From the IMG/VR virus record IMGVR_UViG_3300034012_001197, positions 1-34,927 of that record: a stretch of 34,927 bases of DNA; one strand, written 5' to 3'. Shown here in pieces: positions 15,036-23,962 of this stretch. Under the pieces are notes generated by a model. That model saw only the letters and a program-made list of their open reading frames with translations. It was not told the DNA's origin and ran no database searches. Origin of the DNA: a virus. Numbering within the stretch: position 1 is the first letter of the stretch; every line of letters begins with the position of its first letter. Position numbers and translations under genes: made by a program.

Positions 15036-15962
15036 ATGAGAACCGTCACCTACGACTACGTCCTGCAACGCGCCTGTGAGCTTACTGGGCGCGTTTTCTC
15101 CACTCTGACCACCGAGGAGTCCAATCTCTTCCGCACGTTCATCTCGATGAGCCTGCGCAGCGCCTGGGAGTGCTTCGACTGGCCCGAGCAGACCGTCTAC
15201 CAGCAGGAGTTCTTCGCGCCCAACTACAGTTCCTCCCAGGTCTACTCCGGTGGCATGGTTGTCTACTATCCCACCGAGCAGAAGTACTACCAGTACGTTG
15301 GTTCTATCAACTCTGGCAACCCTCCGACGATTGGTGGTCCTGGCGGCACATTGAACTCCCAGTTCTGGGGCGAGGCCCAGCCTTCCTACAGCGGCACTGG
15401 TGGAGATTGGAATCTAACCACTACCTACAGCATCGGGGACATCGTGCTGTATCCTGAGACTCAGGAGTACTATCAGCTCTTTGGGACAGCGGCTGCCGGC
15501 ACGCTCCCGACCAACGCTTCCTACTGGGGGCGCCTGAACAAGTTCCTGCGCTACGTCAACCAGCAGACTAATCCTGACGGCACCGCACGGGCTATTGAGA
15601 TCGGTGAGACCTTCTCGGTGTGGCCATTGGATCCTCGAGTCACCTGGCGCCAGCAGGAGCCCGCCTACACTCTCACCGACTACGGCATCCTGGTTGGTGA
15701 TCAGCTTCCGTTTGTGTGGATTGAGTTCCGGAAGTCACCGCCTCTGCTCTCGACTGCTGGAGAGGCTACTGCCTACGCTTTCCCGTACCGCTTTGTCGAG
15801 GTGTGTTCGCTCAAGGCCGCGGGCCAGATGCTGCGGGTCGATGGCAAGGTCGACCTGGGCAACACCTTCCTTGAGCTCGGTGAGGTTGAGCTGACCAAGG
15901 AGATCGACAAGGTGGCCAACCAGGAGAAGTACGTGCGCCAGATCATTGTCCCAGGCCGATAA
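15036..15962 (+). CDS. Head-tail connector/tail protein with duplicated carbohydrate-binding-like insert
   Basis: A 308-residue protein just upstream of the nozzle gene, a typical position for the T7 gp11-like adaptor. Residues 1-60 and 180-308 form a helical frame (FVEVCSLKAAGQMLRVDGK). Between them lie two similar segments, about 70-112 and 130-166, each with a GxxVxYPxxQxYYQ core and a following W, reminiscent of small carbohydrate-binding modules of the CBM5/12 type. This suggests an adaptor that also touches the cell surface. The adaptor call is from order and size. Confidence 0.65.
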   Translation: MRTVTYDYVLQRACELTGRVFSTLTTEESNLFRTFISMSLRSAWECFDWPEQTVYQQEFFAPNYSSSQVYSGGMVVYYPTEQKYYQYVGSINSGNPPTIGGPGGTLNSQFWGEAQPSYSGTGGDWNLTTTYSIGDIVLYPETQEYYQLFGTAAAGTLPTNASYWGRLNKFLRYVNQQTNPDGTARAIEIGETFSVWPLDPRVTWRQQEPAYTLTDYGILVGDQLPFVWIEFRKSPPLLSTAGEATAYAFPYRFVEVCSLKAAGQMLRVDGKVDLGNTFLELGEVELTKEIDKVANQEKYVRQIIVPGR

Positions 15963-15963
15963 T

Positions 15964-18954
15964 ATGCCCGACCTACCCGAGATCATCACAATCGACGACG
16001 GCTTCCGGGGTGTGATCTCGCGTCTGGATCCTGCCCAGTTGCCGGCCCAGTTTGTCAGCCAGGCAATCAACCGGGTTTTCCAGGATCAGAACATCAAGAC
16101 CCGGTGGGGCATTGTGCAGCCTAAGTGGGGAGGCCGGTGGGTTACATCAACCCGCACGGTGACTGTCACCTCCAATTCTGCGTCGACGCAGGTGGTTAGT
16201 GGCTTCCAGATCCCTAACAACTCGATCATCTGTTCCGACCAAAGCATTCCATCGTTGGTGTTCCCGAATGGCACCAGGTGCATCTTGGACGACAACAGCA
16301 ACTGCGTGATGTCGACGGCTGCCATCTCGTTTACTGGTGGCCCGAGCAATCGAAACATTCAGTTCTACGGATCAACCGCGGCTTTTACAGACATCCTCGG
16401 AGTGCTGCCTTTCCGAGATCCAGACACTGGCTACCAGGGCCTGGTTGTAGCCACCAACGAGGTGCGCACATCAGACGGTGGCCAGGGCAAGATGTACCTG
16501 GTGAGGCCTAATCAGTCCCACCTGGAGATCCCGATGAACGGGCACGACATCTACAGCCCGGTGCGCCTGATGCAGGCCACCAATGCTGTGGTCATGCTGC
16601 GCCCGGGCAACGCCCGATACTACTTCACTGGCGCCGATGTCAATGTGGCCAATAAGACGGTCACGCTGAACGTCACTCCTGACCTGCAGTCCGGTGATCG
16701 TGTCGTTGTCTTCCAGATTGGATCATCTCCCGCGCTGTGGATTTCATCGACGTCAACCGGCCAAGGCTTTGGTATGTACGTCAACGTCAAGGCTGGCGGT
16801 GTGTGCACACTGCATTTGAGCCAAGGCAATGCCCAGCAGGGCACCAACCCGGTGACGCTTGCTTCAGGCCTGACTTCATCCAACCGCTACTACTTCGAGC
16901 TGTCGAACAACACCACCGGCTACGAGGTGACCGAGGGAGTCGATGACTTCTACAACGACGGACTGCCGTTGATCATGGAGGCGTCATACTCCGCTGGAGT
17001 GCCTGTCTCTGCATTGGACAACGGTTTCAACCGAGTGGCATCAGTGAATGCCATCGTGGCATCGTCGACTGATGACGACACCGTTACTGTCCCGAACCAT
17101 CCGTTTGTGGCTGGTGATCAGGTTACCATCAGCAACGTGGTTTCCGGGCTTACCAATGGCATCTACTACGTCTTCCCGAGCGATAAGAACTCACTGAAGC
17201 TGTTCTCAGGTACGAGTGAAGAGACTGACTCGCTGAACACGGCGAAGACGGCGATTATCACTGGGACTATTGCAGCACAGACTGCCACTGGAACCGCGGT
17301 GCTTTCAGGCGCAACGGTTGGATCAATCACTCTTGATATTGGTGGCGCTGGATACACTGCAGCGCCTGCAGTCACTATTGCTGCGCCTGGAGGCGGTGGA
17401 ACCACCGCTACGGCCACTGCAATCGTCTCTGGTGGCAAGGTCACCGGGTTCACGATGACCAACGTGGGATCCGGATACTCATCGGTGCCTGCGGTGAGCA
17501 TTGCTGCCCCGACTTCAAGCGGCTACACCTCGCTCACCATTGTCGACCAAGGCGCTGGCTATATCACCGCACCTACGATCACGCTCAATGGTGGCGGAAC
17601 GCTGGCTACGGCAACGGCTACTATCACCGACGGCAAGGTGACCGCGGTGACCATCGTCAACCCGGGCATCAACTACACGTCTGCAAGTGTCACAACATCA
17701 CAGCCTTCGACGCTGGTAAACATCACATCGGCCTCGATTACCGGAACGATCAAGAAGTCATCTGCCTCCGGTGCAAATGTGCCCGCTGGTCGAGAGGGCT
17801 TGTACTTTCAGAACCGCCTGCTGCTGCTCTACGGTCCCGACTACCTGGCCGTCTCCGACGTGCTGGATCCGCTGCACTACAGCCCCATCCTGAACGAGTT
17901 CAAGTTGAACACCGGGGCGAACGACAAGGTGGTGGCGCTGTACCCGTTCAACACGACCACGCTGATCGTCTTCAAGGAACGCAGCATTCTCGCTGTGGAG
18001 AACCTCTACGGCGATTTATCGACCACCCGCCTCACTGAGGTCACCCGAGAGTTTGGATGCGTCAGTCAGGCGTCTATCGCTTCAACGGGCTCTGATATCG
18101 TCTTCCTGTCGCAGCGCGGCGTCATCAGTCTCAAGCAGACCGAGTACGGTATCAGCCAGTCGGTGGTTCTCCCGCTGTCTGATCCGATTCAGGACGTCAT
18201 TGAGGAGATTGATCAGGCCAACTGGAACAAGGCCTGTGGCGCCTACTTCCAGAACCGCTACATCCTCAGCGTGCCTGTCGAGGGTGGCAATGGCACCAAC
18301 ACCAGGACGCTGGTATACAACTTCCTGAATCAGGCCTGGGAGGGCTACTGGGAGGGATCGCTGCTTGTGCCTCGGTACTTCACCAGGATCGTTGTAGCGG
18401 GCACTGACACGCTTTGCTGGGCCGATGAGAGCGGCTACATCCACAACTTCGATCTGAATGCCCTGCAGGATCGGAATCGCAATGGGATCATCCAGCAGAT
18501 TGCCACCTCGGTGTACTTCCGGGGCCATGCTGGTGAGAACGACGTCGATCACAAGCAGTGGACAGGCCTGCAGTTCGAGCTGTCATCCTGGAATCCGACC
18601 TATTCGATCACAGCCAACTTCGATGGTGTGAACGAGTCCTACACGGTGGCCACCAATGAAACCAAAAGCCGGACAGCCTACTACATCTACGGAAGCGGCA
18701 CCTACGTCACCAACAACTCCGGAGACAACTTCCTTGCACCTTTCCGCGAGGATTACTCCACTCTTCCGGGAATTCGGTGCAATACCTCCGGATTTAGAGC
18801 AGGCCTGTTCCAATCGTTCAGCCAGAAAGCTCGTCTGCGTCGCCACTCCATTACCATGCAGCCAGTGGTTACCACTACCACCGGAGCGCTGACGATTCAC
18901 TCAGTCAAATCACTAGCAATACCTTTCCGACTCTACGGCAAAACAGACGTCTAA
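15964..18954 (+). CDS. Tail nozzle-like protein (T7 gp12-like)
   Basis: A 996-residue protein following the adaptor. It opens with a helix and ITIDDGFRGVISRLDPAQLP, contains FQNRLLLLYGPDYLAVSDVLDP and later LVYNFLNQAWEGYW, and ends in a beta-rich domain; these are common to large podoviral nozzle proteins. Residues about 460-580 hold three imperfect repeats built around GAGY, GSGY and GAGY with APxVTI, a bacterial-surface-like beta module found in many tail proteins. The start at 15964 is one base after the previous stop; an ATG at 15946 would overlap that gene by 17 bases and is less likely. Confidence 0.75.
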   Translation: MPDLPEIITIDDGFRGVISRLDPAQLPAQFVSQAINRVFQDQNIKTRWGIVQPKWGGRWVTSTRTVTVTSNSASTQVVSGFQIPNNSIICSDQSIPSLVFPNGTRCILDDNSNCVMSTAAISFTGGPSNRNIQFYGSTAAFTDILGVLPFRDPDTGYQGLVVATNEVRTSDGGQGKMYLVRPNQSHLEIPMNGHDIYSPVRLMQATNAVVMLRPGNARYYFTGADVNVANKTVTLNVTPDLQSGDRVVVFQIGSSPALWISSTSTGQGFGMYVNVKAGGVCTLHLSQGNAQQGTNPVTLASGLTSSNRYYFELSNNTTGYEVTEGVDDFYNDGLPLIMEASYSAGVPVSALDNGFNRVASVNAIVASSTDDDTVTVPNHPFVAGDQVTISNVVSGLTNGIYYVFPSDKNSLKLFSGTSEETDSLNTAKTAIITGTIAAQTATGTAVLSGATVGSITLDIGGAGYTAAPAVTIAAPGGGGTTATATAIVSGGKVTGFTMTNVGSGYSSVPAVSIAAPTSSGYTSLTIVDQGAGYITAPTITLNGGGTLATATATITDGKVTAVTIVNPGINYTSASVTTSQPSTLVNITSASITGTIKKSSASGANVPAGREGLYFQNRLLLLYGPDYLAVSDVLDPLHYSPILNEFKLNTGANDKVVALYPFNTTTLIVFKERSILAVENLYGDLSTTRLTEVTREFGCVSQASIASTGSDIVFLSQRGVISLKQTEYGISQSVVLPLSDPIQDVIEEIDQANWNKACGAYFQNRYILSVPVEGGNGTNTRTLVYNFLNQAWEGYWEGSLLVPRYFTRIVVAGTDTLCWADESGYIHNFDLNALQDRNRNGIIQQIATSVYFRGHAGENDVDHKQWTGLQFELSSWNPTYSITANFDGVNESYTVATNETKSRTAYYIYGSGTYVTNNSGDNFLAPFREDYSTLPGIRCNTSGFRAGLFQSFSQKARLRRHSITMQPVVTTTTGALTIHSVKSLAIPFRLYGKTDV

Positions 18955-18957
18955 CCT

Positions 18958-19890
18958 ATGCCACTCTTTGTAACCGTCACTCCCGGTACTACCGTCAGCA
19001 GCTCCACCACTCTGGATGCGGCAACGCTCAACCTGCTTGGCACTCCTAGCGTCGATGTCACTGGTACGGTTGATGGTGGATCACTGAGCATCAGCAGTGG
19101 ATCTGTGCCTTTGACTGCTTTGCTCTCTCAAGCGACTTCCACTGTGGTTGGAAATGGAAGTGGATCATCCAATAGTCCGGTTGCCTTGGATGCATCGACC
19201 GACTTTTCGTTCACGTCTACCACGATGCAGATCAAGCCTCTGGCTGTGGTTGAGGGGAAGATTGGTGCGCGTGCGGTGACTGCTGGGAAATTGTTCGCTA
19301 TTGATGGAACTAGCGGAGCAAAACTGCTTGGGCGCTATACCGCCAGCTCCGGAGATTTTGAGACCCTGACACTTGGTTCCAACATGACGGTGAGTGGTGG
19401 AGCATTGAATACGCTGCGGCCAAGGATTGAGTTTACAAACTCTACCACTGCAGATACTTATACAACGCCTACAAGCAGAGGAAGCGCTGTTGAGATAACC
19501 CAGTTAACCACATCAATCACTCCACAGGCATCCACATCGAAGGTGTTGGTTCAGTTTAACATCTCATGCGAAGTTCCGGTTAGAGCTGCGTTTATTTTGG
19601 AACGAGTTATTGGTGGAACAGCTACTGAGCTTGGTGTTCCAACAACTCCTGGAAGCCGTATTTATGGAATCAAGGTTCAACCTTGGGATGCCGACAATAC
19701 GTTCTCTCAATCAATTGTTCCGATTTCATTCGTTGACTCCCCTGGATCAACCGCTGCTGTTACTTACAGAATCAAAGTGTATGCAAATGGAGCCTACACA
19801 TTTGCTTTGAATAGGACTATCACAGACACAGATAGCACTAATTATACACGCGCCACCTCACAAGTAATCCTCCAAGAGATCCTCGTTTGA
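18958..19890 (+). CDS. Beta-rich fibre-like structural protein
   Basis: A 310-residue Ser/Thr/Gly/Val-rich protein. The first 150 residues look like a repetitive fibre shaft. The C-terminal 150 (RIEFTNSTTADTYTTP, then alternating hydrophobic strands and the terminal QVILQEILV) resembles a jelly-roll head domain of the sort found at phage fibre tips, with VLQEI at the end of the last strand. It lies 3 bases after the nozzle gene and may be a short fibre or spike. Its binding target is unknown. Confidence 0.65.
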   Translation: MPLFVTVTPGTTVSSSTTLDAATLNLLGTPSVDVTGTVDGGSLSISSGSVPLTALLSQATSTVVGNGSGSSNSPVALDASTDFSFTSTTMQIKPLAVVEGKIGARAVTAGKLFAIDGTSGAKLLGRYTASSGDFETLTLGSNMTVSGGALNTLRPRIEFTNSTTADTYTTPTSRGSAVEITQLTTSITPQASTSKVLVQFNISCEVPVRAAFILERVIGGTATELGVPTTPGSRIYGIKVQPWDADNTFSQSIVPISFVDSPGSTAAVTYRIKVYANGAYTFALNRTITDTDSTNYTRATSQVILQEILV

Positions 19891-20300
19891 TCCAACCCAT
19901 CACAGACTACCTGCTGCGCAAACTCCCGGACAGCTTCAAGGGCTGGACCCGGGAGGCTGTAGAGGACTACGTAGGATTCCATGCTTCCCAGGGCACGCTC
20001 AAGGTGGCCCTGCAGGACGATCACGTAGTGGCTGTGCTGGTAGGCTGGCGCCAGATTGGCTCAGAGCCTAAAGAGTGGTCCTGGCAGCATTCTGACCCTG
20101 CCGGCGATCACTGGTACTGGCACCAATTCGCTGCCGACTGTGCGCTATTTGCGATGGCAGTGGCGGCTAAGTTCTTTCACGACCGACCCGAATCGGCAAT
20201 CCTCCCGGCCATCGGTCACAGAAACGGTAAACTGGTCACCTACAAGAAAGGCAGTATGCCGATCTATAGGGTGGCTGACAAAAAATATGGCATCAGTTGA
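19887..20300 (+). CDS. Unidentified protein at start of internal-virion block, possibly GNAT-like
   Basis: A 137-residue protein with a TTG start inside the previous stop (TTGA). The order of a strand with HVVAVLVGWRQIG, an acidic/aromatic middle (DHWYWHQFAADCALFAMAVA) and a late IGHRNGKLVTYKKGSMPIYRV recalls small acetyltransferase-like or T7 internal-core-A-like phage proteins, but no acetyl-CoA loop is evident. It precedes the ejection-protein genes, so an internal virion role is plausible. The function remains open. Confidence 0.55.
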   Translation: MIQPITDYLLRKLPDSFKGWTREAVEDYVGFHASQGTLKVALQDDHVVAVLVGWRQIGSEPKEWSWQHSDPAGDHWYWHQFAADCALFAMAVAAKFFHDRPESAILPAIGHRNGKLVTYKKGSMPIYRVADKKYGIS

Positions 20301-21081
20301 AGCACCAGCACCGCGGGACTACGGTAAAGAGACCGCAGACACCCTTCGCGCACAGCTTGATTTAGCGCCGCAGAAGTATGCTGCCGAGGCAAAGTATGCC
20401 CCGCAGTATCAGGCGTTGCAGCTCGATCTACTCAGATCAGCGACACCTGAGCTCCTGGCACTCTACAAGAACCAGATCGCGCCGACGATGGGCGAGGTCG
20501 AGGCTGCCGCACGCTCTCGTTCCCGGGCTGGTGACATTGCCGACATCTCGACGCTCGGTCCCCAGGCGCGTGCTGCGATCAAGGCTGCCTCACCTGAGCA
20601 GGCTGCCCTTGCCGATACGCTGACAGCGCAGGCCCAGTCTGCCTTGTCTGCAGGATCGCGTTTAACGCCCGAACAGCAGCGCCAAGTTGAGCAGCAGACT
20701 CGAGGTTCGTTCGCAGCCCGCGGACTCGCTGGCAGTCCTACTGCGGGCCTGCAAGAGGCTGTGCGCTCACAGATGGCCGGTGCCGGCCTGCAACAGCAGC
20801 GCCAACAGCAGGCCATGGGTGCTCTCGGGGCTTCCCAGGGCGTGTACGGTGACGTGTTCCAACAAGTGCTTGGACGCCCATCGCAGGCCTTTGGCGCTTC
20901 TCAAGGCTTCGTTGGTCAGGCTCAAGGATTCAATCCTGGCCAGCTTTTCAACCCCGAGTCGCAGTACGCTGCCAACTTGATTGGTGGCAACCAGCAGGCC
21001 CAGCTTGCCGCACGTACTGCTTCCGCCGCCAACACCACCGCGCTGATCGGCGCCGGTATGTCCGCTGCATCCAGCCTATGA
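20287..21081 (+). CDS. Ala/Gln-rich internal virion protein
   Basis: A 264-residue protein, rich in Ala, Gln and Gly, overlapping the preceding gene by 14 bases. Helical segments include YAPQYQALQLDLLRSATPEL and EQQRQVEQQTRGSFAARGLA, with a Gly-rich ALGASQGVYGDVFQQVLGRP region and an end with GAGMSAASSL. This resembles internal/ejection proteins of podoviruses, including their amphipathic channel-forming character. I cannot place it in a named family with certainty. The next gene starts in its stop (ATGA). Confidence 0.6.
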   Translation: MASVEAPAPRDYGKETADTLRAQLDLAPQKYAAEAKYAPQYQALQLDLLRSATPELLALYKNQIAPTMGEVEAAARSRSRAGDIADISTLGPQARAAIKAASPEQAALADTLTAQAQSALSAGSRLTPEQQRQVEQQTRGSFAARGLAGSPTAGLQEAVRSQMAGAGLQQQRQQQAMGALGASQGVYGDVFQQVLGRPSQAFGASQGFVGQAQGFNPGQLFNPESQYAANLIGGNQQAQLAARTASAANTTALIGAGMSAASSL

Positions 21082-21419
21082 ACTACGGATACCAGCAGCC
21101 CGGTGGGATGATGCAGGGCTACGCACCCCAACAGCCAATGATGCCTGGCAGTGGGTACGGTGCGCCCATGATGACCAACTTCCAGAACACCACCGCGGAT
21201 GTGGAAGCCCAGCGCAAGCGCCTGAAGGCACTCGGCCTGGACGACACCATGATCGACGATGCCCTGTCGTTTAAGCAGGGTCTCTTCGAGAAGCGCGACG
21301 AGATGCAGGGCAAGGCCCTAGAGGCTATTGGAGGCGGGATCAAGGCTGCGGGCAGCAATATCACCGGGGCAGCGTCTGCCGCCGGTGCTGGCCTTAAAGG
21401 CCTGGCGTCCTCTTTGTGA
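21078..21419 (+). CDS. Small Gly/Met-rich virion-type protein
   Basis: A 113-residue protein with a Gly/Gln/Met/Pro-rich first 35 residues, a central acidic-basic helix (DVEAQRKRLKALGLDD) and a glycine/alanine-rich C-terminus with GIKAAGSNITGAASAAGAGL that could insert in a membrane or pack in a channel. It lies between two internal-protein genes and is coupled to both. It is probably an internal virion component. Confidence 0.55.
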   Translation: MNYGYQQPGGMMQGYAPQQPMMPGSGYGAPMMTNFQNTTADVEAQRKRLKALGLDDTMIDDALSFKQGLFEKRDEMQGKALEAIGGGIKAAGSNITGAASAAGAGLKGLASSL

Positions 21420-21745
21420 TCATCAAGTTCCAGAGATGCACAGGAATCAGGCTCTTTCGGTTGTTCCGATGGCAGCTTGAGGTCTGGTTTTGCCCCGCTG
21501 GAGAACTGATCCCGTCGCACTCCCACAGCCAGTTCGACTCCCGCATCATTCACATCCTCGGGACGATGCGCTGGATGATGGGAAACAAGTCCAAGCACGT
21601 CACAAGCTATCACTGCGGATGGTCTAAGCCCGTCCCAGCCGGCGTGCAGCACAGTGCCATTGCGCTGTCGTTCTCGGTGTTCGCAAATCTGGAACGGTGG
21701 AGCGGCAACCCAACCTCCGCGGCAGTCGACTTCCACCCGGCATGA
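21416..21745 (+). CDS. Small cupin-like protein
   Basis: A 109-residue protein starting with GTG inside the previous stop. After a basic start it has ELIPSHSHSQFDSRIIHILG followed by MRWMMG and VPAGVQHSAIALSFSVF. The H-x-H, an acidic residue and a later histidine in a G-x-x-H context match the layout of a cupin barrel with a metal site. Cupins range from enzymes to pure binding proteins. It lies in the internal-protein block and its role there is unknown. Confidence 0.55.
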   Translation: MIIKFQRCTGIRLFRLFRWQLEVWFCPAGELIPSHSHSQFDSRIIHILGTMRWMMGNKSKHVTSYHCGWSKPVPAGVQHSAIALSFSVFANLERWSGNPTSAAVDFHPA

Positions 21746-22164
21746 ACAAGCTAGGCCAGCTCTACTTCGATGCCGCTGGAGGTAACCACAACGCTGTGGT
21801 GTTCATCACGGCCTTCCATGCCTACTGCCATGCCATCGACGACCTGGTCGACGGCGACGTGCCGTTCACCCCTGAGGCTTTCCTGGACGTGATGATGCAG
21901 GCCAACAGCCTGTACTCGACCCCGTTCTACATCGACAACTGGTTCCGGCTGCAGCCCGTCATCGCGCAGATCACCAGCACCTACGCCGACTCGGTTGCCT
22001 GGGAGAAGGCTGACGAGGAATGGAAGCGTCAGACAGCAGATGTCCTACGGCTCTGCGGCAACGACATGATCCTCCAAGTGGCATGGATTATCGGGGGATA
22101 CAAGCACATGAGGGCTATCAGCTTGAAACTGCGCGAGTTCGCGTACCATTCTCAACACAGCTAA
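21742..22164 (+). CDS. Phage protein with DDLVD motif
   Basis: A 140-residue helical protein whose ATG overlaps the previous stop; an upstream in-frame ATG at 21697 would overlap that gene by 49 bases. The segment FHAYCHAIDDLVDGDVPFT resembles a family of small phage proteins with a CHAIDDLVDxD-like motif. The DDxxD-like arrangement recalls the metal site of isoprenoid synthases, but the protein is far shorter than those enzymes and a homology is unproven. It sits among internal virion genes. The function is unknown. Confidence 0.6.
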   Translation: MNKLGQLYFDAAGGNHNAVVFITAFHAYCHAIDDLVDGDVPFTPEAFLDVMMQANSLYSTPFYIDNWFRLQPVIAQITSTYADSVAWEKADEEWKRQTADVLRLCGNDMILQVAWIIGGYKHMRAISLKLREFAYHSQHS

Positions 22165-22168
22165 TTCT

Positions 22169-23959
22169 ATGGCAACTTACGGTTACTCCACACCATACAC
22201 GGGCCGCGGCGACACCGGCCCTCTTCCTCCGGGATACATGGAGGCCGCAACCGCTCCGGGCCGCAATCTAGCGATGGGCATCGCTGCCATGGGGCAGGGA
22301 CTGGGAAAAGCGCTTGAACGGTATTCCGAGAACAAAAAAGCGCATGAGGCTGTTGATCAGTCTCACGACACCGTAGGTCAGATGTTCCTGCAGCAGATGG
22401 AGGCCGATCCAAAGGTGCAGGCAGTGCGTTATTACGAGGACACAGGCAAGCTGCCAGCCGGCGTTGATGAAGCTACACTGAAGTCTTACGAAGCTCAGAT
22501 GAAGCGAGATGCTGGCATGATCTCAAATCTGATTGGCAGCAGCGACAAATGGGCGGACATGAGTCTGACCAAGAAGAAGACTGCGCTTGGCGATGCAGTC
22601 ACGATGCTGAACCAGTACCGAAATAACCAGCAGGACGATTTGAGAAACGAGGCCACCCGCCAGCAATTGGCGCTCGGTGCGTTTCAGTTGGAAGAAGCCG
22701 CTAATAAGCGCAAACAGCAGGGCATCCTCACTGAGGCTATCCGGTACGGCTTGGAACAGCCCACCACGACCACGCAGACGCAGCAGGTCACCGATACGAT
22801 TGAGTTCCCGCCAATGCCGGGTGTATCGACTCCTGCCGTTCAGGCTACGCCATCGCAGGCCGAGGCTACCGCTGCCCGATACTTCATGGGTCGATACGGT
22901 CAGGCCGCTCAGGATCTTGCAAGATACGGCACAGACCTAGGACGACAGGCAAATACGCTAAACGTGTCGCAAATCCCTAGGTTTACTGGCCCAATTTCAC
23001 TTGGTCAGGAAGATCCTGAGGCGTACCTCAGTCAGCAGTTTGAGTCTCCAATTCAAGCTGCCGCTCGCGCTGAATCCAACACCCGGCTCAAGCAGCAGCA
23101 ACTTGCCGAGTCTCAAGCGGCTATGCAGCAGGCCGGGATCATGTCCCGCTCTCCTGCGTTGCAGACGATTGCGCCGCGTGTGCTGCAGCCAGAACAGCAG
23201 GCGCAGCCTATCCAGCAGCCTTCTCAGACCATTACGCGCAATGTTTCGACGCAGGTTCCGATTAGCTACGAGGACCAGTCTAAGAGGTTGACGCAGTACC
23301 TAATACAGCAAGGGGCAACCCCGGAGACGATTGCGATGGTTCCGCAGATCCTTGAGAGGGTTGGTCAGCGCAGGCCGACTACCATTGAACAGGTTGGAGG
23401 CATTGGGTCTGTCGTAAGATTCGGAGACAAGGAGCAGTTCGTTCCTGCAAAGGAAGCGAATCTGGACAACATCCTGAAGGTGCGCGGTCTCACCGTTGAT
23501 TTCCCTGAGTTCAAAGGCACCGCTCCCACAGAGGCTGAGGCTGCCAAGTTCCGCGATCAGTATTCCAACGTGCTTGAAAGTCGACAGGCAATTGCCGACC
23601 TGTTGGAAATTGCAAAAATGGGCACTGCTATGCAGCAGACTCCTGAGGTGAGATCGAAAGCTAACTCATTGGCCGCAGGTCTTCGCGGAGTTGAGCGTAT
23701 CAACATCATTGGTCCAGGAACCATAACTCCTGAGGATTTCAAGCTGTTGGAAAGCGTAATTCCGAATCCGACCGCAATCTTCTCGCTGAAGAAATCGAAC
23801 ATTCAGGCGTTTGAAACTATGCTTCAAAAGTCAGCAAGGGCTATTGAATCGAAGGCAAAGGCTATTGGTCTTCAGGTTGTTAACCCTAAACAACAACCTG
23901 TTGCTGGGCCTTCTGGTAGTTTTCTGAAATGGAATCCGGTTTCCCAAAAGCTCGAATAA
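22169..23959 (+). CDS. Gln-rich internal virion protein
   Basis: A 596-residue protein with a Gly-rich start, long helical segments (SENKKAHEAVDQ, EATRQQLALGAFQLEEAANK) and a Gln/Ala/Pro-rich central region around residues 190-390. The C-terminal 200 residues are helical and contain INIIGPGTITPEDFKLLESV, a segment like those of phage proteins packed under the portal. Its place just before the giant protein matches that of a large ejected protein in podoviruses. No enzymatic motif is visible. Confidence 0.65.
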   Translation: MATYGYSTPYTGRGDTGPLPPGYMEAATAPGRNLAMGIAAMGQGLGKALERYSENKKAHEAVDQSHDTVGQMFLQQMEADPKVQAVRYYEDTGKLPAGVDEATLKSYEAQMKRDAGMISNLIGSSDKWADMSLTKKKTALGDAVTMLNQYRNNQQDDLRNEATRQQLALGAFQLEEAANKRKQQGILTEAIRYGLEQPTTTTQTQQVTDTIEFPPMPGVSTPAVQATPSQAEATAARYFMGRYGQAAQDLARYGTDLGRQANTLNVSQIPRFTGPISLGQEDPEAYLSQQFESPIQAAARAESNTRLKQQQLAESQAAMQQAGIMSRSPALQTIAPRVLQPEQQAQPIQQPSQTITRNVSTQVPISYEDQSKRLTQYLIQQGATPETIAMVPQILERVGQRRPTTIEQVGGIGSVVRFGDKEQFVPAKEANLDNILKVRGLTVDFPEFKGTAPTEAEAAKFRDQYSNVLESRQAIADLLEIAKMGTAMQQTPEVRSKANSLAAGLRGVERINIIGPGTITPEDFKLLESVIPNPTAIFSLKKSNIQAFETMLQKSARAIESKAKAIGLQVVNPKQQPVAGPSGSFLKWNPVSQKLE

Positions 23960-23962
23960 TCT

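Noticed and set aside
15946-15963. Upstream start for the nozzle gene
   Set aside because: It would overlap the adaptor gene by 17 bases, while the ATG at 15964 follows the stop by one base, as at several other junctions here.
17335-17700. CRISPR-like or satellite repeats in the nozzle gene
   Set aside because: The repetition is at protein level (GxGY beta modules) inside an intact reading frame; there are no spacers or regular direct repeats.
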